From assembly GCA_002493835.1 (NCBI GenBank), contig DLAA01000054.1, positions 1 through 42,222 of the forward strand: 42,222 nucleotides of DNA, in the 5' to 3' direction. This DNA is from Lachnospiraceae bacterium UBA7060. Its GTDB lineage: Bacteria > Bacillota > Clostridia > Lachnospirales > Lachnospiraceae. The notes under the pieces were generated by a model. That model worked only from the letters and a program-made list of their open reading frames with translations, made no database searches and had not been told where the DNA came from. The position numbers and the translations under genes are program-made. Shown here piece after piece: positions 25,704 to 33,939 of the stretch; position 1 is the first letter of the stretch; every line of letters starts with the position of its first letter.

Positions 25704-27059
25704 ATGGGAAGAGTGGGTAATTCAATATATATGACCAGACAACAGCAGAGAAGATACAGGAGTTTTTTGTGGCTGCTTCTTTTGGCAGGTGTAGCAGCGC
25801 TTCTTTTTACGGTGTATGTTTCCTATTGGGATAAAATTCCATCACAGATTAAGATTCGTGCAGGCGTGGAGCAGGAATTTGATTTTCGGGTGCCTGTTTC
25901 TGGAGAAATTTACCGCACATCACAGGAAGCGGCACCTGTGGCCGCCGTGACGGATGTAGATATGGCGGATGAGGAGTCATATCTGCAGACCCATGATGAG
26001 AGAGCAGAAAGCCTCCACGTAGACTTTGCACATACCGTAAAATTGAAGGCAAATGAGATCGATACTTATCAGATGGATCTGAAGCTGTTTGGCGTATTTC
26101 CTTATAAAAATGTGGATATTGAAGTGATTCAGGATAAAATGCTGATACCTTCAGGGATTCCTATTGGTATTTACGTTAAGACGGACGGTGTGCTTGTGGT
26201 GGGGATAGGTGAATTTGAGAGCAGCGAGGGAGATACAATTTCACCTGCCAGATATGTGCTGCAGAAAGGGGATTATATTTTAAAGAGTAATGGGGAGACG
26301 GTGGAGAATAAGAAACAGTTTATCAGTATGGTGGAGGCGTCCGAGGGGGAAGATATGGTGCTCACTATCAGACGTAATAATGAAATAACTGATGTTATGA
26401 TTAATGCTGGAAAAAACCGCTTGGAGGAGTGGAAGCTTGGAATTTGGATAAGAGATAATGCACAGGGAATTGGCACTATGACCTATGAGGGGACAGACAG
26501 TACTTTCGGCGCTCTGGGACACGGCATCAACGACGTGGATACCTCCATATTGATGAATCTGGAGGAGGGAACACTCTATAAGACAGAGATTGTGGGAATT
26601 ACCAGAGGGACTAATGGCGCACCCGGGGAATTGACGGGATACATTGAATACGACAGCGATAATGTAATTGGAGAGATCACAGAAAACACGACGGAGGGAA
26701 TTTTCGGGGTTTGTGATGAGGAAGTTGTGGCGAATTCTATCTATGAACCTGTTCCCATCGCGTTAAAGCAGGAAATTGAGCTGGGACCTGCCCAGATTAT
26801 CTGTTCTGTCTCGGGAGAGCCGGAATTTTATGATGTGGAGATTGTGGAGGTTAATTTGGAGCATGAGAATGTCAATCGGGGTATCGTGATTCGGGTGGTA
26901 GACGAAAAACTTTTGATGTTGACAGGTGGAATTATACAAGGAATGAGCGGCAGTCCCATCATTCAGAACGGGAAGCTGGCAGGAGCCGTCACACATGTGC
27001 TTGTAAATGATTCCACAAAAGGGTATGGGATTTTTATTGAGGAGATGCTGATACATTAA
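25704..27059 (+). CDS. spoIVB: SpoIVB serine peptidase
   Basis: The forespore-made protease that cleaves SpoIVFA and so triggers SpoIVFB to activate pro-sigma-K in the mother cell. Seen are an N-terminal transmembrane helix (about 20-38), a PDZ domain (about 135-235: GDYILKSNGETV and following), and the S55 peptidase domain with the catalytic His in GALGHGIND near 275 and Ser in QGMSGSPI near 414. Length is 451, near the usual 425. The ATG at 25704 has AGAGAGG only 1 base upstream; GTG 25713 would be better spaced and may be the real start. In most clostridia spo0A follows, but not here. Confidence 0.94.
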   Translation: MGRVGNSIYMTRQQQRRYRSFLWLLLLAGVAALLFTVYVSYWDKIPSQIKIRAGVEQEFDFRVPVSGEIYRTSQEAAPVAAVTDVDMADEESYLQTHDERAESLHVDFAHTVKLKANEIDTYQMDLKLFGVFPYKNVDIEVIQDKMLIPSGIPIGIYVKTDGVLVVGIGEFESSEGDTISPARYVLQKGDYILKSNGETVENKKQFISMVEASEGEDMVLTIRRNNEITDVMINAGKNRLEEWKLGIWIRDNAQGIGTMTYEGTDSTFGALGHGINDVDTSILMNLEEGTLYKTEIVGITRGTNGAPGELTGYIEYDSDNVIGEITENTTEGIFGVCDEEVVANSIYEPVPIALKQEIELGPAQIICSVSGEPEFYDVEIVEVNLEHENVNRGIVIRVVDEKLLMLTGGIIQGMSGSPIIQNGKLAGAVTHVLVNDSTKGYGIFIEEMLIH

Positions 27060-27096
27060 AAGGAGCGGCAGAAGTAATATTTTCATTAGATATAGA

Positions 27097-27140
27097 AGCA
27101 GCTAGCTGTGGGATACCGTTGCCGATGGCGGCTGCTTTTT
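27097..27140 (+). terminator. Probable intrinsic terminator after spoIVB
   Basis: AGCAGC (27097-27102) pairs with GCTGCT (27131-27136), and further pairs with bulges extend the stem inward. TTTTT follows at 27136-27140. Placed 38 bases after the spoIVB stop. Confidence 0.65.
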
Positions 27141-27404
27141 CCTTGCTGATTTTATAAATTGATATTGCCGGCTGTGATGAGAAAATAATATGAAAAAACG
27201 GACCGAAAAACTGTCACTTGTCCTTTATAAGGATGTTAAAATATGATATAAGATTTGTACAGTGTTAATAAAAATTGGAATAAACGATCAAAATGAGTCG
27301 AGCGTTCAGGCGGCTTTTATCATATAATTATGATGTGAATTTTATATTTTATATAAAGAGATATGGAACAAAAAATATTTTTGAATGACCAAGGAGGAAT
27401 GATA
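27141..27404 (+). other. AT-rich leader region before the nucleoside operon
   Basis: With the spoIVB terminator just upstream, this completes a stretch of about 345 bases without a gene. It holds a promoter candidate at 27218-27247 and an AT-rich imperfect palindrome at 27341-27357 (TTTATAT then ATATAAA) just before the udp ribosome site, which might be an operator. I see no coding sequence. Confidence 0.5.
27218..27247 (+). promoter_or_regulatory. Candidate promoter of nucleoside operon
   Basis: TTGTCC (27218-27223) and TATGAT (27242-27247) are separated by 18 bases. The -10 matches five of six consensus positions and the -35 four of six. It would yield a leader of about 150 bases before udp. 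Confidence 0.45.
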
Positions 27405-28187
27405 ATGAATTATTCAGAGGATGCGAGTAAGCAATATCACATTCAGGTCGGAGAAGGAGATGTTGGGAAATATGTAATTCTTCCCGGAGATCCGAAGCGT
27501 TGTGAGAAGATTGCAAAGTATTTTGACGATGCCGTGCTGATGGCAGACAGCCGCGAATATGTGACTTATACCGGTTATCTGGACGGCGTCAAAGTCAGTG
27601 TCACCTCTACCGGAATCGGAGGGCCGTCTGCTTCCATTGCCATGGAGGAGCTGGTCAAGGCTGGCGCGGATACCTTTGTACGTGTGGGAACGTGCGGCGG
27701 GATGCAGCTGGATGTGAAAAGCGGGGATCTGGTGATCGCCACCGGAGCGATTCGTATGGAAGGCACCAGCAGAGAGTATGCCCCCATCGAGTTTCCGGCA
27801 GTGGCTCATATTGAAGTAGTCAATGCGTTGATTGCATCGGCGGGTAAGCTGGGAAAAGAATTTCATGTTGGCGTCGTACAATGTAAGGATGCATTTTACG
27901 GACAGCATGAACCGGAGTCCATGCCGGTAAGCTATGAGCTGCTTCCCAAATGGGAAGCGTGGAAGCGTCTGGGATGTCTTGCGTCTGAGATGGAGTCGGC
28001 AGCGCTGTTTGTTGCGGCCAGCAAGCTGCATGTGCGTGCAGGTTCTGTTTTCCTCGTGGTGGCAAACCAGGAGAGGGAGCGGGAAGGAATGGATAATCCG
28101 GTGGTCCATGACACAGATATGGCGATTCGGGCGGCTGTAGAAGCACTCCGGAAACTCATAAATGAAGATCGGAAAGGAGGAAGATGA
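27405..28187 (+). CDS. udp: Uridine phosphorylase
   Basis: Reversibly splits uridine (and deoxyuridine or thymidine in some homologues) with phosphate to give the base and (deoxy)ribose-1-phosphate; 260 residues. Motifs are PGDPKRC near residue 25 for phosphate, GTCGGMQ near 90, QCKDAFYGQH near 155 (the pyrimidine-specific insert of uridine phosphorylases) and SEMESAALF near 190. The ATG at 27405 has AAGGAGG 7 bases upstream; ATG 27399 is too close and the longer open frame from 27363 has no support. It overlaps cdd by one base and leads the nucleoside operon. Confidence 0.93.
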   Translation: MNYSEDASKQYHIQVGEGDVGKYVILPGDPKRCEKIAKYFDDAVLMADSREYVTYTGYLDGVKVSVTSTGIGGPSASIAMEELVKAGADTFVRVGTCGGMQLDVKSGDLVIATGAIRMEGTSREYAPIEFPAVAHIEVVNALIASAGKLGKEFHVGVVQCKDAFYGQHEPESMPVSYELLPKWEAWKRLGCLASEMESAALFVAASKLHVRAGSVFLVVANQEREREGMDNPVVHDTDMAIRAAVEALRKLINEDRKGGR

Positions 28188-28609
28188 TGGAAAAAACACA
28201 GATACAGGAATTGATCCGCACAGCGATGGAACAGCTCACTTATTCGTACGCCCCCTATTCTCATTTTCAGGTAGGGGCGGCGCTGCTTGCGAAAAATGGG
28301 ACGATATACAAAGGATGTAACATTGAAAACGCAGCATATACGCCATCTAACTGTGCTGAGCGTACGGCGTTTTTCAAAGCAGTCAGTGAAGGTGTGAAAG
28401 ACTTTGCGGGTATCTGTGTGGTGGGCGGTATGAATGGGATTCTGACGGACTTGACTCCGCCCTGCGGGGTATGCCGTCAAGTTATGATGGAATTTTGTGA
28501 TCCGGAGACTTTTGAGATTGTTCTCGCAACGGACACGGAACATTACCAGGTATTTTGTTTAAAAGAATTGCTGCCCATGGGTTTTGGTCCGGGCAATCTG
28601 ACAGAATAA
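28187..28609 (+). CDS. cdd: Cytidine deaminase
   Basis: Zinc enzyme converting cytidine and deoxycytidine to uridine and deoxyuridine, which Udp then cleaves. It has 140 residues, typical of the tetrameric Cdd. Zinc ligands: Cys in NCAERTA near 53, with the catalytic Glu next, and the PCGVCRQ pair near 87-90. The substrate motif YSHFQVGAALL is present near 23. ATG 28187 sits 6 bases after AAAGGAGG; ATG 28184 is closer than is optimal. The start overlaps the udp stop, so translation is coupled. Confidence 0.95.
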   Translation: MEKTQIQELIRTAMEQLTYSYAPYSHFQVGAALLAKNGTIYKGCNIENAAYTPSNCAERTAFFKAVSEGVKDFAGICVVGGMNGILTDLTPPCGVCRQVMMEFCDPETFEIVLATDTEHYQVFCLKELLPMGFGPGNLTE

Positions 28610-28746
28610 ATCCATACATAAGTGTTGATACGGGTAAGAGCGTCAAATATGCTTTAAGTGCAGTGAACTGCTCTGACATGGAGGATTTGTGTATTTGAAA
28701 AAGGATGGAACAGATATGGAAGCATTATGATAAGGAGACATTTGTT

Positions 28747-29937
28747 ATGCAGAAATATAATCGTGTATTTGTAGTCGTTATGGATTCTCTCGGCGTGGGA
28801 GAGATGATGGATTCTGCAGAGTACGGAGATGCGGGTGTGAATACGCTGGAGCACATCTCTCAGTCTGTGGATACCTTTGAGATTCCCAATCTCAGAAAGC
28901 TCGGGATTGCGAATCTGTGCAGCTTAAAACAGGTGAAACCAGTAGAAAAGCCACTTTCCTATTTTGCGAAACTCAATGAGAGAAGCTGTGGTAAGGATAC
29001 TATGACCGGGCACTGGGAGATGATGGGCTTGGAGGGGAAAAAGCCTTTTCAAACTTTTACAGACACCGGGTTTCCCCCAGAGCTGATTAGAGAGCTGGAG
29101 GAAAGGACGGGACACAAGGTCATTGGCAACAAGAGTGCTAGTGGAACTGAGATTTTGGAGGAACTCGCTGAGGAAGAGATTGCAACGGGGCATATGATCG
29201 TCTATACGTCCGCGGATTCTGTACTGCAGATCTGTGGAAATGAAGAGACCTTTGGACTAGATGAGCTTTACCGCTGCTGTGAGATCGCCAGAGATATCAC
29301 AATGAAGGACGAGTGGAAGGTAGGGCGGGTCATTGCAAGACCTTATGTGGGAAAGAAAAGGGGTGAGTTCAAGAGGACCAGCAACCGCCATGATTATGCT
29401 CTGAAACCTTTTGGGAAGACAGCGCTGGATGCGCTGAAAGAGGGAGGACTGGATGTGATCTCCATTGGCAAGATCAAAGATATTTTTGATGGTGAGGGGA
29501 TTACCAGGGCACTGAAGTCTCAAAGTTCCGTTCATGGTATGGAGCAGACGATTGAGGTTGCCAAAGAAGAGTTTCATGGCCTATGTTTTGTAAATCTGGT
29601 AGATTTTGATGCATTGTGGGGACACAGAAGAAATCCGCAGGGTTACGCACAGGAGATTGAAAAATTTGACCGAAATCTGGGTGTGTTGTTAGAGCTACTG
29701 AAAGAGGACGACCTTCTGATCATTACGGCGGATCATGGCAACGATCCGACTTACACCGGTACGGATCATACAAGAGAGAAAGTGCCATTTTTGGCTTACT
29801 CTCCGTCCATGCAGGGAAGCGGGGTTCTTCCGGAAACAGATACTTTTGCGGTGATTGGGGCGACCGTGGCAGACAATTTTGGAGCTGCCATGCCGGAGGG
29901 AACCATCGGATATTCACTTTTAGAGGAGCTTGTATGA
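28747..29937 (+). CDS. deoB: Phosphopentomutase (intact copy)
   Basis: Interconverts ribose-1-phosphate and ribose-5-phosphate, and the deoxy forms, linking the phosphorylases to DeoC and the pentose pathway. It has 396 residues, near the B. subtilis Drm size of 394. Seen are the metal site MDSLGVGEMMDSAEYGD at the N-terminus, the phospho-Thr region GKDTMTGHWEMMG near 82, TSADSVLQI near 155, and the ADHGNDPTYTGTDHTRE metal site near 330. ATG 28747 follows AAGGAG by 8 bases; the in-frame ATG 28705 lies before it. It lies 137 bases after cdd. A decayed copy sits at 13049-13520. Confidence 0.96.
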   Translation: MQKYNRVFVVVMDSLGVGEMMDSAEYGDAGVNTLEHISQSVDTFEIPNLRKLGIANLCSLKQVKPVEKPLSYFAKLNERSCGKDTMTGHWEMMGLEGKKPFQTFTDTGFPPELIRELEERTGHKVIGNKSASGTEILEELAEEEIATGHMIVYTSADSVLQICGNEETFGLDELYRCCEIARDITMKDEWKVGRVIARPYVGKKRGEFKRTSNRHDYALKPFGKTALDALKEGGLDVISIGKIKDIFDGEGITRALKSQSSVHGMEQTIEVAKEEFHGLCFVNLVDFDALWGHRRNPQGYAQEIEKFDRNLGVLLELLKEDDLLIITADHGNDPTYTGTDHTREKVPFLAYSPSMQGSGVLPETDTFAVIGATVADNFGAAMPEGTIGYSLLEELV

Positions 29938-29958
29938 AGCAGGCGGGGGTAATTGCAG

Positions 29959-30687
29959 ATGAATGAAGCGGTCAGACAGATCCAGAAATTGGACAGAGAA
30001 CACAAAATCTATTTGGAGACATATTTTGCGGGAGCGCCTTTCTGGCTCATGGATGCGTTTCAGGTAATCCGGATGCCTCCAAACAAAACCTTTATTGTGG
30101 AGGGAGAGGATGCGGAGGATATCTACATTCTTCTGCGGGGAGCGGTAGTGGCACAGGAGCACCGGGTTAAAGACATGATTTATGGTTTTATCCGTTTTTA
30201 TCCAATTGAGGTGTTTGGGGTCATGGAACTTATGCTGGAGATGGAGAAATATCGGACGACGCTGGTGACAACAGAGGAGAGTGTCTTTTTAAAGACCAGC
30301 CGGAAGATGTTTGGAAAATGGTTTGAGCATGATTTCTGCGCATATCGGATGGAAACTAAAAAAGTGGGAAGATATCTTTTGGAGCAGGCTCGGAAGGAAC
30401 GATTGTATGTGTTGATACAGGGCGTGGAGAGAATTTACCTGGTGCTTTACAAGATGTATCAATCCTACTCCAGGGACGGGCAGTGCAGCCTTTACATAAG
30501 CCGAAAGGATTTTACGCAGACGACAGGATTATCAGAACGGACAGTTACACGGACGCTGAAAGCATTGGAGGAGAAAGGATGTATCACCAGAGAAGGGTGG
30601 CGGATCCGGATGAGCGAAGCGCAGTATCAGATGATACGGGGACTGTTGGAAGACAAACTGTATGAGTTTGAAGAGATCATATTATAA
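29959..30687 (+). CDS. Crp/Fnr-family transcriptional regulator
   Basis: A 242-residue regulator with an N-terminal cyclic-nucleotide-binding-like barrel (FIVEGEDAEDIYILLRGAVV near residue 45), a dimer helix (about 130-150), and a C-terminal winged helix with the recognition region TTGLSERTVTRTLKALEEKG near 189-208. It lacks the Cys cluster of Fnr. Located between deoB and deoD in the nucleoside operon, it is likely to regulate that operon, though I did not find a clear palindromic site. TTG 29953 is an alternative start; ATG 29959 is preceded by GGCGGGGG. Confidence 0.85.
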   Translation: MNEAVRQIQKLDREHKIYLETYFAGAPFWLMDAFQVIRMPPNKTFIVEGEDAEDIYILLRGAVVAQEHRVKDMIYGFIRFYPIEVFGVMELMLEMEKYRTTLVTTEESVFLKTSRKMFGKWFEHDFCAYRMETKKVGRYLLEQARKERLYVLIQGVERIYLVLYKMYQSYSRDGQCSLYISRKDFTQTTGLSERTVTRTLKALEEKGCITREGWRIRMSEAQYQMIRGLLEDKLYEFEEIIL

Positions 30688-30704
30688 GCAGGAGAAATGA
30701 GAAA

Positions 30705-30791
30705 ATGAAGAAAAAATTACAGTTCGTATTGTTCGAGGGAACAGCACATACACCAGCAGCAAATGGAAAGATTTTTGTGAAGTTGAAGTAG
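30705..30791 (+). CDS. Possible 28-residue small protein
   Basis: A short ORF of ATG, 27 further codons and TAG in the 108-base gap between the Crp-type regulator and the YczE/YitT-like gene. It begins with a basic MKKK, has a hydrophobic start and GTAHTPAANG in its middle, and is preceded by GGAGA 9 bases upstream. It might be a real small protein, a leader peptide controlling the next gene, or chance. No homology was recognised. Confidence 0.3.
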   Translation: MKKKLQFVLFEGTAHTPAANGKIFVKLK

Positions 30792-30795
30792 ATTT

Positions 30796-31434
30796 ATGGA
30801 ACAAGGTAAGATTACAATAAAAAGTGTACTGGCGGCAGTCTTTGGAGTTCTGCTGGTGGGAATCGGCGTGGCATTCAACAACTGCGCTGGTTTCGGAAAC
30901 GACTCTGTGGGGATTGTCTATGATGGGATTCGCATGTTTGGCGGTATGGATCAGACGCAGCTTGGCATGGCATCCAACGTAGTGAATCTGTCACTGCTGG
31001 TATTGCTTTTTTTTATCGGAAGACGCTATGTGAGCGTTGGCACGCTTGTCTATCTGCTGCCATATGGGTTCTGCGTGGATACAGGTAACTTTTTGTACCG
31101 TCTGTTTGCCTTCTCGGAGAGCACGGGCATAAGAGTGGTATTCAGTGTAATCGGATGTATGCTGTTGTGCCTGGGCGTCGCGATCTATATCACTGTAGAT
31201 ATCGGTGTAGATCCCTTTACCGGTATCGTGCTGGTGATGCGTGATACATTGAAAAAAGAGTATCGCTATGTCAAGATTGGATTTGACATTACCTTGATCG
31301 CGATCGGCACGGCTCTGGGCGGGAAACTAGGGGTAGTGACAGTTATCACCGCGTTTTCCGTGGGGCCGATGATCCAGTTCTTTTGCGGACTTTTAAAGAA
31401 ATACTGTTTAAAAAGTGAAAATGTAATAAACTAA
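30796..31434 (+). CDS. YczE/YyaS/YitT-type membrane protein
   Basis: A 212-residue integral membrane protein with about five hydrophobic segments and family blocks GIGVAFNNCAGFGNDSVGIVYDG near residue 22 and ITVDIGVDPFTGIVL near 133. Members of this group have no established activity. Its position between the Crp-type regulator and deoD suggests a role in nucleoside or related solute handling; that is inference from context alone. The ribosome site is weak. A short ORF (30705-30791) ends 4 bases before its start, so translational coupling is possible. Confidence 0.75.
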   Translation: MEQGKITIKSVLAAVFGVLLVGIGVAFNNCAGFGNDSVGIVYDGIRMFGGMDQTQLGMASNVVNLSLLVLLFFIGRRYVSVGTLVYLLPYGFCVDTGNFLYRLFAFSESTGIRVVFSVIGCMLLCLGVAIYITVDIGVDPFTGIVLVMRDTLKKEYRYVKIGFDITLIAIGTALGGKLGVVTVITAFSVGPMIQFFCGLLKKYCLKSENVIN

Positions 31435-31516
31435 AAAATTTTAAGGATAAAAGAGCAAGAGAGCAAAAGGTTAAAAGATCCATAAGTTGCAAATGAAAAT
31501 ACTAGGAGGGAAAAAT

Positions 31517-32227
31517 ATGTCTAATATACCAACTGCACATAATGGTGCGAAACAGGGTGATTTTGCGAAAACCGTTCTGATGCCGGGCGACCCGCTCAGA
31601 GCAAAATATATTGCGGAGACTTATTTGGAGAGTCCCAGGCAGGTGACTGCGGTGAGAAATATGTTCGGCTATACGGGAACCTATCACGGAAAAGAGATTT
31701 CCATTATGGGCGCAGGTATGGGTATGCCGTCCATCGGCATCTATTCTTATGAACTGTTCAACTTTTACGATGTGGATAACATCATCCGTATTGGTTCTGC
31801 GGGAGCTCTGCAGGATCATATCAAACTGATGGATGTCGTTATTGGCATGGGAGCCTGCACGGATTCCAACTATGCTTATCAGTATGGACTTCCGGGCACT
31901 TTTGCACCGATTGCAGACTATGAGCTGATGAGCCGCGCTATCAAAGCGGCAAAGGAGCAGGGGACTAATGTGGTGGTCGGAAATGTGTTGTCCTCAGATG
32001 TATTCTACAATCAGTATGAGAAGGTCAACGATCTGTGGAGAGATATGGGTGTGCTGGCAGTAGAGATGGAGGCGGCCGCCCTGTATATGAATGCGGCAAA
32101 GGCGAAGAAAAGGGCGCTCTGTATGCTGACAATTTCAGATCATCTTTACAGGGGTGAGGCGTTGAGCGCCGAAGACCGCCAGCTAGGTTTTGGAAAGATG
32201 ATGGAAGTTGCTCTGGAATTGGCATAA
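31517..32227 (+). CDS. deoD: Purine nucleoside phosphorylase, DeoD type
   Basis: Phosphorolysis of inosine, guanosine, adenosine and their deoxy forms to base and (deoxy)ribose-1-phosphate; 236 residues, the standard hexameric DeoD size. Motifs: MPGDPLRAKYIAETYL near residue 20, IIRIGSAGALQ near 85, EMEAAALY near 175 and the catalytic Asp in TISDHL near 203. ATG 31517 has AGGAGGG well placed. A purine-rich leader of about 80 bases precedes it. deoC starts 13 bases after its stop. Confidence 0.96.
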   Translation: MSNIPTAHNGAKQGDFAKTVLMPGDPLRAKYIAETYLESPRQVTAVRNMFGYTGTYHGKEISIMGAGMGMPSIGIYSYELFNFYDVDNIIRIGSAGALQDHIKLMDVVIGMGACTDSNYAYQYGLPGTFAPIADYELMSRAIKAAKEQGTNVVVGNVLSSDVFYNQYEKVNDLWRDMGVLAVEMEAAALYMNAAKAKKRALCMLTISDHLYRGEALSAEDRQLGFGKMMEVALELA

Positions 32228-32240
32228 AGGAGGTAATGTT

Positions 32241-32906
32241 ATGGATGAGAGGAAGATTTTAGGACATGTGGATCATACGCTGCTGACTCAGACGGCAACG
32301 TGGGAGGAGATTCGTCAAATCTGTGATGATGCCATCGCTTATGGAACGGCGTCAGTGTGTATTCCGCCAAGCTATGTAAAGCAGGCGAAGGAGTATGTGG
32401 AGGATAAGATGGCAGTGTGTACAGTCATCGGATTTCCAAATGGGTATATGACCACAGCGGTGAAAGAATTTGAGACGAAAGATGCGCTGGCAAATGGAGC
32501 GGATGAGATTGATATGGTTATCAATATCGGCTGGGTGAAGGATGGGAAATTTGACAGCATTGAGGAGGAAATTCGTACCCTGAAAGCAGCCTGCGGGGAC
32601 AAAATTTTGAAGGTTATCATTGAGACTTGTCTTCTGACGGAGGAGGAGAAGGTGAAGATGTGCCAGGCGGTAACCAACGCAGGTGCAGATTATATCAAGA
32701 CTTCCACCGGGTTTTCCACAGCGGGAGCGACTTTTGAGGATATCAAATTGTTTTCGGAAAACATAGGACAGGGTGTGAAGATAAAAGCGGCAGGCGGTAT
32801 TTCGTCCATGGATGATGCAGAAAAATTTTTAAATCTCGGAGCAGACCGCCTTGGCACAAGCCGAATCATTAAATTGGTAAAGAGCGAGCACGCAGAAGGT
32901 TATTGA
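32241..32906 (+). CDS. deoC: Deoxyribose-phosphate aldolase
   Basis: Cleaves 2-deoxyribose-5-phosphate into glyceraldehyde-3-phosphate and acetaldehyde, the last step in deoxynucleoside breakdown; 221 residues. The Schiff-base Lys is in DYIKTSTGF near residue 155, with the second conserved Lys in KIKAAGG near 184, and the catalytic Asp in ADEIDMVINIG near 92. The phosphate-binding GADRLGTS is near 208. ATG 32241 follows AAAGGAGG. It ends the nucleoside operon; nested repeats and a terminator follow. Confidence 0.96.
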   Translation: MDERKILGHVDHTLLTQTATWEEIRQICDDAIAYGTASVCIPPSYVKQAKEYVEDKMAVCTVIGFPNGYMTTAVKEFETKDALANGADEIDMVINIGWVKDGKFDSIEEEIRTLKAACGDKILKVIIETCLLTEEEKVKMCQAVTNAGADYIKTSTGFSTAGATFEDIKLFSENIGQGVKIKAAGGISSMDDAEKFLNLGADRLGTSRIIKLVKSEHAEGY

Positions 32907-32928
32907 TAGTTGGGCACAGGAAAGAGCT

Positions 32929-32987
32929 CCTGGCAGAATGACAACAGCCCATAAGGAAACGTCACAAAACTTATGACTTATGCCAGG
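32929..32987 (+). other. Nested inverted repeats downstream of deoC
   Basis: CCTGGCA (32929-32935) pairs with TGCCAGG (32981-32987), and inside it CATAAG (32950-32955) pairs with CTTATG (32970-32975). This could fold into a two-part hairpin between deoC and its terminator. It is not followed by a T tract. Confidence 0.45.
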
Positions 32988-33005
32988 TAAACGGAAAAAT
33001 AAAAA

Positions 33006-33048
33006 ATGCTATGCAAAAGGTTCGCCGATTGCATAGCATCTTTTATTT
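33006..33048 (+). terminator. Intrinsic terminator of the nucleoside operon
   Basis: An 11-bp perfect stem (33006-33016 with 33029-33039) with a 12-base loop, followed by C then TTTTATTTT at 33041-33049. Six A residues precede it, so it could also work in the other direction. The stretch from here to 33250 holds no supported gene. Confidence 0.8.
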
Positions 33049-33098
33049 TGTTAAGATATTAGCTTTCACTCTTTCAGCGTTCCAACAAAACGCGCAGC

Positions 33099-33115
33099 CA
33101 TCACCACTGGTGATG
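33099..33115. repeat. 17-bp perfect palindrome upstream of the recombinases
   Basis: CATCACCA, a single C, then TGGTGATG. It lies in the gene-free stretch between the deoC terminator and the first recombinase. It could be an operator or a recombinase site, or it may be chance. Nothing coding was identified around it. Confidence 0.35.
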
Positions 33116-33250
33116 ATCTTAGGGGGGAGCGGCAGGATGACGCCGCAATGGTTCCGGCTGGAGAAAGAAGACCATGTGTTTTTCTGTACTTCTTAATAAT
33201 AGTATGTAATAATATCGGTATTTTGCCAATAAGATAGATAAAAAGCAGTG

Positions 33251-33278
33251 AATCGAGCGCGCGGGCGCTCGATTTTTT
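33251..33278 (+). terminator. Terminator-like hairpin directly before recombinase 1
   Basis: A 10-bp perfect stem (33251-33260 with 33265-33274) with a 4-base loop leads into TTTTTT (33273-33278). The recombinase ribosome site GGAGGA is at 33281-33286, only three bases later. It could insulate the gene from readthrough or act as an attenuator. Confidence 0.7.
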
Positions 33279-33294
33279 GTGGAGGAAAACAAAT

Positions 33295-33909
33295 ATGGAA
33301 GAAAAGAACATCTACGGATATGTGAGATGCAGCAGCACAGATCAGAACGAGGACAGGCAGATGATCGCCCTGCGGGAAGCCTCCGTGCCTGAAAAAAATA
33401 TTTTTATGGATAAGCAGTCAGGCAAGGATTTTGACCGCCCGAGCTACAAAAAGCTGGTACAGGGACTGAAAGCGGGGGATATCCTTTATATCCTCAGCAT
33501 TGACAGGCTTGGGCGTAATTACGAGGAGATCCAAAACCAGTGGCGTATCCTCACCAAAGAGATAGGAATCGACATCTGTGTGCTGGATATGCCCCTGTTG
33601 GATACCCGGAACGGCAAAGACCTGATGGGGACTTTTATCGCAGACCTTGTATTACAGATTCTGTCTTTTGTGGCACAGAGCGAGCGTGAGAACATCAAAA
33701 AGCGGCAGGCGGAGGGGATTGCCGCCGCAAAAGCAAGGGGAGTGAGGTTTGGCAGGCCGGAAAAGGAAGCACCGGATGATTTCGGGAGAATTGTCAGGGC
33801 ATGGGAGCAGAAGAAACTGCCTTTTTCGGATGTTCTGGAAAATTGCAATATGAGCGAGGCGACTTTTTACCGCAGGCTGCGGGAATATAGGCTGCTCCGG
33901 AACAAGTAA
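33295..33909 (+). CDS. Small serine recombinase (resolvase/invertase family), copy 1
   Basis: A 204-residue site-specific recombinase. The catalytic Ser is Ser13 in GYVRCSSTDQ. The arginine-rich active-site residues fit the family: GKDFDRPSYK near 44 and IDRLGR near 72, with a following ERENIKKRQ region and GIAAAKARGVRFGRP near 150 ahead of a helix-turn-helix (about 180-203). The length fits Tn3/Gin-type resolvases. I use ATG 33295 after GGAGGA; TTG 33277 lies within the upstream hairpin tail. A close paralogue follows 128 bases later. No transposase or other mobile gene is adjacent. Confidence 0.93.
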   Translation: MEEKNIYGYVRCSSTDQNEDRQMIALREASVPEKNIFMDKQSGKDFDRPSYKKLVQGLKAGDILYILSIDRLGRNYEEIQNQWRILTKEIGIDICVLDMPLLDTRNGKDLMGTFIADLVLQILSFVAQSERENIKKRQAEGIAAAKARGVRFGRPEKEAPDDFGRIVRAWEQKKLPFSDVLENCNMSEATFYRRLREYRLLRNK

Positions 33910-33939
33910 AAAGCGGGCTGATAAGGAAAATGCGGCTGT

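Noticed and set aside
27414..28199. 261-codon open frame on the minus strand
   Set aside because: Exact shadow of udp, which has all its active-site motifs.
33011..33196. 61-codon open frame between the terminator and recombinase 1
   Set aside because: It begins inside the terminator, has no ribosome site and no recognised similarity.
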